A DNA stretch of 64,000 nt, from positions 22,912 to 86,911 of the forward strand of contig NZ_JAKIKP010000017.1 in the NCBI RefSeq assembly GCF_023284065.1, written 5' to 3'. Shown here piece by piece: positions 43,950 to 52,567 of the stretch. Origin of the DNA: Shewanella gaetbuli (GTDB lineage Bacteria; Pseudomonadota; Gammaproteobacteria; Enterobacterales; Shewanellaceae). Numbering within the stretch: position 1 is the stretch's first letter; the number at the start of each line of letters is the position of its first letter. Both the position numbers and the translations under genes were made by a program. The notes beneath the pieces are model-generated. The model had not been told where the DNA came from. It made no database searches and was given only the letters and a program-made list of their open reading frames with translations.

Positions 43950-44615
43950 TCAGTTTACTTGTACAGCTTGTTTGTCAATTGGGTCTAACTCTTCACTGCC
44001 TGGGCAGTTAACCGGAATATCTAAACTCAGTTGTTCAAATTCGTTTACTTCTGCGGCAAAAAACGCACTGGCAAGCTGTGCAACCGCAGCATAAAAGTCA
44101 GCACTTGGGGTTTTCGCTAAGGCCTCGCAAAAACGGGCAATCCAAGAGCCTAAATGACGTTGATAAAACGCTAATTGGCGATAACCCGGCGCTTCAAGAA
44201 TTAAAATACCCATCACTTCGCATAATGCAGCGACATGATCTTCTGGCTCTTTAACGTTTTCTTCACGCTCAAACCCCATTTGCATCAGGTCATTACGTAA
44301 AACAGCTAATGGTTTATCCATAAGGGAACCGGTCATAAACCAGCTGCCATACGGCAAAATTTCACCACTGCCTACTCCTAAGAAAATATTAAAATATTCA
44401 TCTTCTACGGTATTGGTGTCGGTTTTTGCTGCTGCTTGCTTTAATGCTATCCATGCTTGACTCATTGCATTGCCTTCATCGGCTTCTACGTCTAACTCAG
44501 TCAAGAACTGAAGTAATTCTTGGCTTGGGTGACGACGTAGTAATGCGGCTAATAGCTGATAAATATCGGCTCTTAGTTGATCGTTTTCGCTGATTTCTCT
44601 TACTGTTTCTGTCAT
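43950..44615 (-). CDS. fdhT: TorD/DmsD-family chaperone for formate dehydrogenase
   Basis: The 221-residue protein is a helical TorD-like chaperone. LRADIYQLLAALLRRHPSQELL at the N-terminus and EDEYFNIFLGVGSGEILPYGSWFMTGSLMDKPLAVLR carry the family's E(Y)xxLF and PYxS features. Such chaperones bind Tat signals and help insert the cofactor before export. Its place before fdhX-A indicates FdhA as client. I use the ATG at 44615; a longer frame overlaps the ferredoxin gene. Confidence 0.85.
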   Translation of the reverse strand: MTETVREISENDQLRADIYQLLAALLRRHPSQELLQFLTELDVEADEGNAMSQAWIALKQAAAKTDTNTVEDEYFNIFLGVGSGEILPYGSWFMTGSLMDKPLAVLRNDLMQMGFEREENVKEPEDHVAALCEVMGILILEAPGYRQLAFYQRHLGSWIARFCEALAKTPSADFYAAVAQLASAFFAAEVNEFEQLSLDIPVNCPGSEELDPIDKQAVQVN

Positions 44616-44625
44616 AGCAGATCTC

Positions 44626-46308
44626 TTATCGCAATTGCTTTTCTGGATCTTGAAGGATGTCTTCAAACATGTCTTTTACGCGGCAGTCACCGCACATTTT
44701 CAAGCGTTCTACATTGGCACTAAAGGCACTATGCGCGCCGACCATTTCCACCATTTTGTGTACCATTGACTGAGTAGCAAACTCGCTACCACATCTAATA
44801 CATTCAAAAGGTGCTTCTTCTTTCAAGGTGGTTAACGCCTGACGACTTTCTTTATCAAAGTTAACCTGTGCCACAAGGCTGATAACTTTTTCAGGGCAAG
44901 CACTTTCACACAAGCCACACTGCACACAATCTTGCTCTACAAAGTGTAGTGCAGGTTTGTCGCCACCGTCTTTTAATGCTTGGGTTGGACAGGTCGACAC
45001 ACACGACATACACAAAGTACATTTATCGACATCGACCTTAACTTGCCCATAAGGAACATTGGCGATAGCAACTTGAGTTTGAATAGAAGCGGCTTGGCTA
45101 TTGAGGTGATCAATGGCTTGATACAACATGTCGCGCTTAGCATTGGTCACATTTGGCGTTGCTGTATGTACCATTGGCACAATTACCGGCCAAGTTGTGC
45201 TAATAGCCAAAGGCTCTGCTAGGTTTGCTAAATCGGTTTCGTTGATTAAACGTAAACGCTGTGGTTGACCCATTTCATCTAAAATACGGTTTGCTAAGCT
45301 CAACTCGCCTTGTAGCATTTGTACAAGTGTAGGTGCGCTTGAGTCTGTATTTAAAATCAAAACTTCACGCGCACCGTGCGCTAATGCTGCTAGCCAATGA
45401 TCAATACTGGCAACGGTAATTTCTTCCAACGCAATAGGAAGAACATCACCTGATAATTGCTCAGTGATAAGCTCGCTGCCATTCATGTTGTCGTGGAATA
45501 AAATCACTGGGGCAACTTGTGCCTCTTTACGATAACGACTAATGAGCTTTTCAAGATATGAATGTAATGAAGCAGGTGTAGGTAAGTCATAACTAATTGC
45601 CCCTGTTGGGCATAAATTAGTACAACTACCTGCGCCGTGACACAGATATGGGTCAATTTCAATTTTTTGCTCAATGCTACTAATCGCATCAGCAGGGCAG
45701 AAATTTAAACAACGATTACACCCATTTAAGCCGTTACGGTTATGGGCACATACCTCAGCATTCACTTTAACGTAGCGAGGCTTATCAAACTCACCCACTA
45801 AGTCAGGTATTTGAGCAATAGCATCGGCTAATTTCGCTTCATCTTGGCCCACATAAAGATAGCCAACAGGGAGCATTTCTAGGTTAATGCAAGGGGAAGT
45901 GCTTAAGTCTAAAATAATATCAAAATGAGCTTGCCTAATGGCCACTTTGCTTAACTCGGCGACACCACCTTCATCAGCATCAACATTCACCTGAAACTGA
46001 CCTAGAAAACCTTTTATGCCTTTAAGCTTGTTGTAAAAGCTTTCAACACCTTCGGCTGCGTTGATCACTTTTTCAAGGTGAGCTTCATCTTGGCTAGTAA
46101 TCGTTTCATTCGCCAAAATGACACGACTGGCCATGGTTGGAAGTGAATCAGCCGCTAAACGGGCTAAATCTTCTGGGCCAATAATTAATACATGGCCTTG
46201 AGTGGTATAACTGACGGTGGGCGGGATCAAATTCTGAAGAATTTGGGTACTCGCCATCACTTGCTGCCGAGCTTGTTTAAGCTCTGGCTGGGATTGTCTC
46301 ATACTCAT
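44626..46308 (-). CDS. Four-cluster ferredoxin-like protein of the FDH locus
   Basis: The 560-residue soluble protein has 4Fe-4S motifs at Cys187-204 (CAHN...CNRCLNFC), about 223-233 (CHGAGSCTNLC), and near the C-terminus CTLCMSCVSTCP and CVQCGLCESACP, plus CIRCGSEF and CGDCRVKD. The N-terminal 180 residues and the middle block of about 200 residues have no motif I recognise. Conserved beside fdh genes in Shewanella, it could transfer electrons in FdhA maturation or link to cytoplasmic donors. No signal peptide is seen. Confidence 0.8.
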   Translation of the reverse strand: MSMRQSQPELKQARQQVMASTQILQNLIPPTVSYTTQGHVLIIGPEDLARLAADSLPTMASRVILANETITSQDEAHLEKVINAAEGVESFYNKLKGIKGFLGQFQVNVDADEGGVAELSKVAIRQAHFDIILDLSTSPCINLEMLPVGYLYVGQDEAKLADAIAQIPDLVGEFDKPRYVKVNAEVCAHNRNGLNGCNRCLNFCPADAISSIEQKIEIDPYLCHGAGSCTNLCPTGAISYDLPTPASLHSYLEKLISRYRKEAQVAPVILFHDNMNGSELITEQLSGDVLPIALEEITVASIDHWLAALAHGAREVLILNTDSSAPTLVQMLQGELSLANRILDEMGQPQRLRLINETDLANLAEPLAISTTWPVIVPMVHTATPNVTNAKRDMLYQAIDHLNSQAASIQTQVAIANVPYGQVKVDVDKCTLCMSCVSTCPTQALKDGGDKPALHFVEQDCVQCGLCESACPEKVISLVAQVNFDKESRQALTTLKEEAPFECIRCGSEFATQSMVHKMVEMVGAHSAFSANVERLKMCGDCRVKDMFEDILQDPEKQLR

Positions 46309-46390
46309 TGCGTTCCTAAACTCTTATGTATAGAGGCATCACCCTCTATAATTTTTAAAATCTTATCTGCGATTTAATACTTTTTGACGC

Positions 46391-47071
46391 TTAAACTTTA
46401 ACTGGCACAGCCTCATCACTGGCGGCTATTTGAGCAGACAGTTCATCAGACGGCACAAACTCATTAACGCCATTATCGTGTGAATCATTTTCAAGTTGAG
46501 CCACTTCAGATTCCGCCGCATCACTGGCATTATCTTCAACATTATCAGCTTGCTCATCTGGCAATACGGTATCGTTCGCCAACGCAGGTTCAGTGTGGCC
46601 TTGTTCGCTCTCTTGCTGCTCTTTGTCTTCTTTTTCAATAACATGTTTGAAGACTTTTTTGGCCAACTCCGCTGACACATCAGCCGACAGCTTGGGCTGG
46701 TTTGAATAATCTAACGCATACTCTAATAGCCCATCGATATGGCCATACTGTGGCTGTTTCCACAATGCACGTAATGCTGCGGCTTTAGCCGCTGGATCAA
46801 CATTTTTAGCCATAAAGCTGGCAAAACTGCCACCCACTTCAATGTTTTCTGGGTCCGGTAAATCTTCTGCCGTTAACAATGCCTCTTCAGCATCGGGGGT
46901 GTCAGTGACTGCACCCGCCTCATTCGATGCCACTTCTGCACCGTTAACGGTTGTTTCGGTCACATTAGCGTCATCAATTGCTAATGTGTTGGGTGTTTCT
47001 TTAGCCTCAAGTTCAGCTTCCTTGGCAACTTGTTCTCGACGTTGATTCCAACGACTTAACAAACCACTCAT
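46391..47071 (-). CDS. DUF3306 protein
   Basis: The 226-residue protein begins MSGLLSRWNQRREQV, the typical start of DUF3306, followed by a very acidic, low-complexity stretch and a conserved core around FASFMAKNVDPAAKAAALRALWKQPQYGHIDGLLEYALDY (residues 85-125). The C-terminal half is again acidic and probably disordered. Function is unknown; the family is found beside formate dehydrogenase genes and is predicted cytoplasmic. It overlaps DUF3305 by four bases. Confidence 0.8.
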   Translation of the reverse strand: MSGLLSRWNQRREQVAKEAELEAKETPNTLAIDDANVTETTVNGAEVASNEAGAVTDTPDAEEALLTAEDLPDPENIEVGGSFASFMAKNVDPAAKAAALRALWKQPQYGHIDGLLEYALDYSNQPKLSADVSAELAKKVFKHVIEKEDKEQQESEQGHTEPALANDTVLPDEQADNVEDNASDAAESEVAQLENDSHDNGVNEFVPSDELSAQIAASDEAVPVKV

Positions 47072-47553
47072 TGCATTCTCCCAGGACGATTAGCACTCGG
47101 ACCTTCGTTGGTTCTTCGATTAACGTGGCGACGACGGTGAGCACTAATTTCAACTTCGCCATGACGGGTGATAAATGCTTCAATCCAGCACGCTACCGCT
47201 TTTGGCATTAATACATTAAATACTGGCGTATCGGACTCTAAGCAAGCTGCACCGACATTTTGGTCAGCTGAAATTGCGGCTGGAATCCATGTTCCGTCAG
47301 ACAACTCATCACACACGATATATAACATGGCATTATCCATATCTAAATTGATGCGATAACTGCCACGTTGGTCACGATGGAGCTCAAGTAAAATTAATTG
47401 TGCGCCTTCCGGGGCGGGCTGGGTAGCAGGAACCATTTGGTCCATCTCCCAGCTTGTAGTGGTCCAGCGGCCTACTTGCTTGGTCACTTTTTTTAAAGAG
47501 ACATACATTGGCCAAACGCTTTCGGTATGTTGCATGCGGTGTGTTACCTTCAT
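47068..47553 (-). CDS. DUF3305 protein
   Basis: The product is 161 residues from the ATG at 47553 (MKVTHRMQHTESVWPMYV). It has W-P-x-x-V and GRWTTTSWEM segments early, then LILLELHRDQRGSYRINLDM and PVFNVLMPKAVACWIEAFI, and ends in a basic tail (HRRRHVNRR). This matches DUF3305, which pairs with DUF3306 at FDH loci; function is unknown. It is the first gene of the fdhT-X-A-B-C operon. A longer in-frame reading runs back through the promoter. Confidence 0.8.
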   Translation of the reverse strand: MKVTHRMQHTESVWPMYVSLKKVTKQVGRWTTTSWEMDQMVPATQPAPEGAQLILLELHRDQRGSYRINLDMDNAMLYIVCDELSDGTWIPAAISADQNVGAACLESDTPVFNVLMPKAVACWIEAFITRHGEVEISAHRRRHVNRRTNEGPSANRPGRMQ

Positions 47554-47915
47554 TTCGCTAAACAATTCAACAATGACGTAACGCGTGTATTGAATTGTAA
47601 ATACCCTACAGTTATCTAGTGACTGCAATAATAATGCCAACATAGTTAAGAGGGATATTTTTGAGGTGGATCGCAAAAGCCTCTCTATATGTGGACAATT
47701 TGTCTTAAGCGTATTTAAAAGTAGGACATAAGTACGCGATTTGATAACTCGAATAAGTAAAACATGCGCTAGATCACGCATCACACAACAGGTTCATGCT
47801 GAAAAAACAAAAATTGTTATTCTTGCTAGTATCAATTTAAAAGATTGCCATTGATGCATCCCGTTTAACGCTTTAAAGCGGGGACGGTTACTCTCTCAAA
47901 AGGTAAAATTGGCTA
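47554..47915. other. Divergent promoter region of fdhD and the FDH operon
   Basis: About 360 bases between DUF3305 (minus) and fdhD (plus), and thus control for both directions. A CCCGTTTAACG...AAAGCGGGG hairpin lies at about 47859-47883, close to fdhD. A GTGATCTAGCGCAT sequence (minus strand, about 47765-47778) weakly resembles a CRP core; I do not call it. Confidence 0.45.
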
Positions 47916-48767
47916 ATGACTGATACCACAACCAGTACCCCATTACTTCAACCGAAAGTGAAGTTTGTAAAAACTCAAACTGAGGTTCCGCTTACTTTGC
48001 CTGTAACGGCATATGATGAAAATGGGCAAGCACTAGAAAAATTTGTTGCCTGTGAGCGTCCACTGACGGTTTATTTAAACTGGCAACCCATTGTGACGTT
48101 AATGACCTTAGGCGCTAAACCTGAATCATTAACTTTAGGCTACCTGAAGAACCAAGGCTTTATTAGTGATATTAATCAGTTAGAGTCGGTTATTGTTGAT
48201 TGGGATGTGAATTCTGCCGCGGTGATTACCAAAGAAAGTATTGACGGATTAAATGATAAATTAGCTGAAAAAACAGTGACTTCAGGTTGTGGGCAAGGCA
48301 CGGTTTACGGCAGTTTTCTACAAGGCTTAGATGAAATTAACTTAGCGCAAGTCACCTTGAAGCAATCCGTTATTTATAGTCTTTTAAAGAATATCAATGC
48401 TTATAACGACACCTACAAAAATGCTGGTGCGGTTCACGGGTGTGGTATCTGCCAAGCCGATAATATATTGGCATTTGTCGAAGATGTTGGGCGCCATAAC
48501 GCGGTAGACACTTTAGCGGGCGATATGTGGATGGAACAACAAGGTGGCGAAGATAAAATTTTCTACACCACGGGGCGCTTAACGTCAGAAATGATCATCA
48601 AAGTCGCTAAAATGGGCATTCCAGTATTGCTGTCACGTAGCGGTGTGACTCAAATGGGGCTAGAGTTAGCGCAGCAACTTGGCATTACGCTTATTGCCCG
48701 CGCCAAAGGTCGCCACTTTTTAGTTTACAACGGCGTTGAAAATATCGACTTTGATGCAAAAAAGTAG
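47916..48767 (+). CDS. fdhD: Formate dehydrogenase accessory sulfurtransferase FdhD, variant
   Basis: FdhD passes sulfur from IscS to the molybdenum centre of FDH. The 283-residue protein has the family core EDVGRHNAVDTLAG (189-202) and TTGRLTSEMIIKVAKMGIPVLLSRSGVT. The usual CxxC site reads SGCGQGT (Cys125 only), while a new CGIC pair appears at 176-179, where E. coli FdhD has TGCTHAAA. This suggests a subfamily with a relocated Cys pair. It is divergent from the FDH operon. Confidence 0.9.
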   Translation: MTDTTTSTPLLQPKVKFVKTQTEVPLTLPVTAYDENGQALEKFVACERPLTVYLNWQPIVTLMTLGAKPESLTLGYLKNQGFISDINQLESVIVDWDVNSAAVITKESIDGLNDKLAEKTVTSGCGQGTVYGSFLQGLDEINLAQVTLKQSVIYSLLKNINAYNDTYKNAGAVHGCGICQADNILAFVEDVGRHNAVDTLAGDMWMEQQGGEDKIFYTTGRLTSEMIIKVAKMGIPVLLSRSGVTQMGLELAQQLGITLIARAKGRHFLVYNGVENIDFDAKK

Positions 48768-48778
48768 CGTTTCTTAAG

Positions 48779-49801
48779 TTAAATTCGCAGTTTAGCCCAT
48801 TGCGCTCTCATGTCTTGGGCTAAAAAACTCCACACTAAAATGCGGGTTTGTTTATTACCTTGATGCATTTCAATCGTTTTCACTGTTTTGGCGGCGCACT
48901 TTTCGAGTAGTGCATAGCAAGGCTTTAGGTTTTCAGACTTAGACACTAGTGTGGTAAACCACAATACTTGGTGCTTAAACTGCACGCTTTCGGTGATCAT
49001 ATTCCGTAAAAACTGAATCTCGCCGCCTTCGCACCACAACTCGGCTTTTTGGCCACCAAAATTTAACTCAGAAGGCTTATTGTTCTGCACATTGCCATGT
49101 TGTTTCTTCACCCGATTAGCCGCTAAGTTTGCCACTTTTCGCTGGCTACCTTTCATGGCATCAGCTAAAGATTCGTGAAACGGCGGGTTACATAAGGTGA
49201 CATCAATACGTTGGTTAGGCTGGATCACGCCAGTAAAAATATGCTTAGCATCGGTTTGATGCACCAGCGCTAACTTGCTGGCTAACTTAGGGTTTTCGCT
49301 GGCTATTTTATTTACATTTTCAATAGATAAAGAGTCAATATCTGAGGCAATGAAACGCCATCCATAACATTGAATGCCCAGTAATGAATACACGCCATTG
49401 GCACCTGTACCAATATCTAACGCACACACTTTTTGACCAGTGGGCACCTTACCTTTATCCGCTAATAAATCAGCTATATAGTGTAAATAGTCAACTCGGC
49501 CAGGAATGGGTGGACATAGAAACCCTTTAGGAATATCCCAACCATCTATTTGGTAATCACTTTTAAGCAAAGCGGCATTAAGGGTTTTAACAGCATCAGC
49601 ACAAGAAAAATCAATCGATAAGTTGCCATAGGGATTCGGGCGAACAAACTGCGACAATTTGGGTAATGCTTTAATCAACACGGCAAAATCATAACCTTGA
49701 TTATGCTTATTGCGAGGATGAAGTGATTTTGTTGGCTTGATACCCGCTGGAGATTTTTTGGCAGGGCGTAGCTTACCCTGCACAGGCTTTTTTTCAGGCA
49801 T
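48779..49801 (-). CDS. rlmF: 23S rRNA m6A1618 methyltransferase RlmF
   Basis: RlmF methylates A1618 of 23S rRNA. The 340-residue protein has HPRNKHNQGYDFAVLI, LCPPIPGRVDYLHYIADLL, the SAM loop LDIGTGANGVYSLLG and the catalytic CNPPFHES of N6-adenine methyltransferases, with the E. coli YbiN pattern throughout. A Lys-rich N-terminal stretch is common in the family. The start overlaps the last base of the FliL-like gene, so the two are coupled. Confidence 0.93.
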   Translation of the reverse strand: MPEKKPVQGKLRPAKKSPAGIKPTKSLHPRNKHNQGYDFAVLIKALPKLSQFVRPNPYGNLSIDFSCADAVKTLNAALLKSDYQIDGWDIPKGFLCPPIPGRVDYLHYIADLLADKGKVPTGQKVCALDIGTGANGVYSLLGIQCYGWRFIASDIDSLSIENVNKIASENPKLASKLALVHQTDAKHIFTGVIQPNQRIDVTLCNPPFHESLADAMKGSQRKVANLAANRVKKQHGNVQNNKPSELNFGGQKAELWCEGGEIQFLRNMITESVQFKHQVLWFTTLVSKSENLKPCYALLEKCAAKTVKTIEMHQGNKQTRILVWSFLAQDMRAQWAKLRI

Positions 49802-50199
49802 TAGTCGTATAGGTACTTAGTAAATAACAAATTAACCACTAAAGGCTTACCCGTTTCGTTCTCTAATAAGCGATTAACCACTTCATAGCATTCGCGACGA
49901 ATTTCCTCCCGACCAGATAAAGACTTCACTTTATCTTCTGTTTGGTTACCTAATATTTCAACAATTGCGGCTCGCAAAAGTGGATCGTGTCGTTCAACAC
50001 TCATTAAGTCGTCAGGGTTTTTAACCATTAACTCAACACTAATTCTCACGAAGCCGAGTTTTTTACGATTAGCAATATAGTTAGTGACGATTTCGGGCTC
50101 AAAGCCATAATAGGCGTACTCTTCTAATGCTTCATCAGCACTGTGGACATTAAAAGCAACTAACAGCAATATCATGCATGCTGAAGCAAATTTTTTCAT
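49801..50199 (-). CDS. FliL-like exported protein
   Basis: The 132-residue product starts at the ATG at 50199 (AAGGAGA upstream) with a signal sequence ending near VHS|AD. The mature part, with FVRISVELMVKNPDDLM, RHDPLLRAAIVEILGNQTEDKVKSLSGREEIRRECYEVVNRLL and LLFTKYLYD, follows the periplasmic domain of flagellar FliL. It lacks the cytoplasmic part and sits outside any flagellar cluster. The function here is unknown. Confidence 0.75.
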   Translation of the reverse strand: MKKFASACMILLLVAFNVHSADEALEEYAYYGFEPEIVTNYIANRKKLGFVRISVELMVKNPDDLMSVERHDPLLRAAIVEILGNQTEDKVKSLSGREEIRRECYEVVNRLLENETGKPLVVNLLFTKYLYD

Positions 50200-50309
50200 A
50201 GTGTGATGCTCTCCTTGAATCAATGTTGAGCAGTTAACCGCTTTTATGTGTCTCATTTTATTGAGCATGGTAAACTGCTTGGGTCTAGGTATATTGTAAC
50301 GAGTTTTTA

Positions 50310-50885
50310 ATGAATGTGACCAGAAATAGCTTCCCATACGGCGAATCAATTCAATGGTTTTCTCCAGAAGCCGCAGCTAACCTCCCTATCACGCCACTAA
50401 AAAATTGGTTACTTGCTAAAGGCAGTTTAACTGAAAAACTTAAAAAACACTGCGACAGCTTTAAAGTTACCGTATTGGGTGAGCACTTATTATCACCCTT
50501 ACCCCATGAAGTACCACAACAAACTGAGCCATTTTGGGTAAGAGAAGTACTATTAAGCTTAGACGGCACTCCTTGGGTATTTGCACGCACCTTAATTCCG
50601 CAAACATTGCTCAACAATCATCAATACGACTTTCTACACTTAGGCGATAAACCCTTAGGTGAACTGTTATTTACCAGTAACGACATTGTTCCGGGTAAAA
50701 TTGAAGTCGCAGCATTTGATACCTGCGGGCAACTAGCGGCTTTGGCCACCAGCTTATCTCAACCGGTATTAGATAAACTTTGGGGACGTCGCCGTTATTT
50801 TCATATCGGCAGCCAAGACATAATCGTGAGCGAAATATTTTTACCGAAAGCGGTCGAGAACATAAAGAAATACCGCTTGGTTTAA
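50310..50885 (+). CDS. ubiC: Chorismate lyase UbiC
   Basis: UbiC splits chorismate into 4-hydroxybenzoate and pyruvate, the first step of ubiquinone synthesis. The 191-residue protein has FWVREVLLSLDGTPWVFARTLIP with the conserved Arg residues, FLHLGDKPLGELLF, and LWGRRRYFHIGSQDIIVSEIFLPKAV near the end, as in E. coli UbiC. It is divergent from the FliL-like gene; ubiA does not follow here. The Shine-Dalgarno is weak. Confidence 0.92.
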   Translation: MNVTRNSFPYGESIQWFSPEAAANLPITPLKNWLLAKGSLTEKLKKHCDSFKVTVLGEHLLSPLPHEVPQQTEPFWVREVLLSLDGTPWVFARTLIPQTLLNNHQYDFLHLGDKPLGELLFTSNDIVPGKIEVAAFDTCGQLAALATSLSQPVLDKLWGRRRYFHIGSQDIIVSEIFLPKAVENIKKYRLV

Positions 50886-50962
50886 GTGGTAAGTGTTAAA
50901 TGGTGATGAATGATGTCGTTATGAATGGCTTAGCGATTAATAACTTAATGATGACTGATTTA

Positions 50963-50982
50963 GTGATAAAAGCTTTTATCAC
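50963..50982. promoter_or_regulatory. Perfect 20-bp palindrome downstream of ubiC
   Basis: GTGATAAAAGCTTTTATCAC is an uninterrupted palindrome about 80 bases past ubiC, between convergent genes. It has no loop and no T run on either side. A binding site for a dimeric protein is possible; no gene start is near. Confidence 0.45.
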
Positions 50983-51092
50983 CGAGGGAATGATAAATGC
51001 TTGCTTGAGTGACTGAGTGGAGACAAGCGCAAACACTCTCGTGCTTTAAAACCGCCACGAAAACGAGGCTTTACCCAATCGAAATTTCCCAT

Positions 51093-51482
51093 TCAATTTG
51101 TACCATGAGCGCCTTGCACAATGACAAGCTCTTGCAACGTACTTTCTATAAGCGTGATACTTTTACTGACAACTTCAGTATTGCCTTGCTCATCGATGGC
51201 CATTAAAGAAACTCGATACTTCCCCTCTACTGCATAGATATGACTTGGGTTTTGCAGTGTACTAGATGCACCATCACCGAATTGCCAGCGATAAGTTAAT
51301 TTACTGGATTGCTGCTTTGATTTATTGGCAAAACTAACACTTAACCCTTCACTACTCGCATCAAAATTGATTATTGCGGGTATCGTATCGGTTGGTGATG
51401 AAGCTAATCCTGTATTCATCACGCAGCAAATAATCACCGCAATATTAATAAAACCCTTTGATAAATATAACACTTTACTCAT
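51093..51482 (-). CDS. Exported PKD-domain protein
   Basis: The 129-residue protein starts at the ATG at 51482 (AAGGAG upstream), with a signal peptide ending near GLA|SS. One PKD domain fills the rest, recognised by YRWQFGDGASSTLQNPSHIYAVEGKYRVSLMAIDEQGN (about residues 60-98). Such domains mediate protein or polysaccharide contact outside the cytoplasm. No partner enzyme is adjacent. Confidence 0.75.
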   Translation of the reverse strand: MSKVLYLSKGFINIAVIICCVMNTGLASSPTDTIPAIINFDASSEGLSVSFANKSKQQSSKLTYRWQFGDGASSTLQNPSHIYAVEGKYRVSLMAIDEQGNTEVVSKSITLIESTLQELVIVQGAHGTN

Positions 51483-51626
51483 CAATAAACTCCTTCGACT
51501 TATTTCCAGCAATATCGACAAAGGCTTATTAAAGGGCATAATCTGGTGACTTGTTATTTATTAGTGATTATTAACGATAATTAAACAATCAAGAGTGAAT
51601 ATTCGGCTAATCGAATGAAAAATAAT

Positions 51627-51654
51627 AAAAAAAGCGACCTTGCGGTCGCCTTTA
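51627..51654 (-). terminator. Intrinsic terminator after marC-type gene
   Basis: GCGACC pairs with GGTCGC around TTGC (51634-51649); on the minus strand the T run is long (seven or more). It lies about 75 bases past the stop of the MarC-family gene. Confidence 0.8.
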
Positions 51655-51725
51655 ATGGTGAGGTTTACAACAAAACGTATTATTCTAGTTTTCAAACTCC
51701 ACGTATCACTAGTGTATATAAGTCG

Positions 51726-52322
51726 TTATTGGCTAACGGGGTTCAAGTAATTTGAAATACCATCCAAAAACATTTGCACAGAAATCATCACTAGCACCAT
51801 CCCCATTAGACGCTCAACGGCTGTTAAACCTTTTTCACCCAGTACTCGCGTGAACACTTTATAAAACATTAAAATAACCGCGCTAACACCCCACGCCGAA
51901 ACCAACGCAATAGTCCAATCAGTCATTCGGCTACTATCTGTATGAGCCAATAGTATCAGTGCAGCTAAAATTGAAGGCCCAGCCATAAGCGGAATGGCCA
52001 TTGGCACAATAAACGGTTCTTCACCTGCCGCAAGCCCTGCCACGCCGCCAGGTTGTGGGAAGATCATTTTAATAGCAATAAGAAATAAAATAATGCCACC
52101 CGCAATGCTGACCGACTCTGAGCGCAAATTCAGAAAGTTCAGAATGGATTCACCGGCAAATAAAAATAACAACATAATAATGAGTGCAAAGATAAGTTCG
52201 CGCATTAGCACCATACGACGTTTTTTGGGGTCAATATGCCGCAATATTGAAGCAAAAATGGGTAGGTTCCCTAATGGGTCCATAATCAAAAACAACATTA
52301 CCGCAGCAGAAAAAGTATCCAT
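51726..52322 (-). CDS. MarC-family inner-membrane protein (YhgN type)
   Basis: The 198-residue protein has six membrane helices and starts AVMLFLIMDPLGNLPIFASIL, with the DPLGNxP motif of MarC proteins, and MAIPLMAGPSILAALIL in the second half with an equivalent P-xxxGP. Length and pattern match E. coli YhgN. Despite the MarC name, a drug-efflux role is not supported; function is unknown. Confidence 0.88.
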   Translation of the reverse strand: MDTFSAAVMLFLIMDPLGNLPIFASILRHIDPKKRRMVLMRELIFALIIMLLFLFAGESILNFLNLRSESVSIAGGIILFLIAIKMIFPQPGGVAGLAAGEEPFIVPMAIPLMAGPSILAALILLAHTDSSRMTDWTIALVSAWGVSAVILMFYKVFTRVLGEKGLTAVERLMGMVLVMISVQMFLDGISNYLNPVSQ

Positions 52323-52567
52323 AAGTTACAAAGTTTTTATCAATCAATAACAATGCACTATATTGTATACGTAAATATCTTTTTTAGGTGAACTAACACG
52401 CGCTTTATTTTATGTTTTCAGATTAGTTTTTCTAAGGTGTAATCATGGCGTAAATCAGGCTGATTTCAACATTAGAAATTTACATCATTTACAGCAGTAT
52501 CTTTGACTACACAACCTAACAAAAATGTTATACTGCGGCGTTTTTGTTGAATGACTTTTTGGATCAC

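Noticed and set aside
47554..47784. N-terminal extension of DUF3305
   Set aside because: The extra 77 residues cross the divergent promoter region and have no similarity to the family start at MKVTHRMQ.
47760..47785. CRP- or FNR-like site before the FDH operon
   Set aside because: Only one half-site is good; without a matrix score I do not call it.
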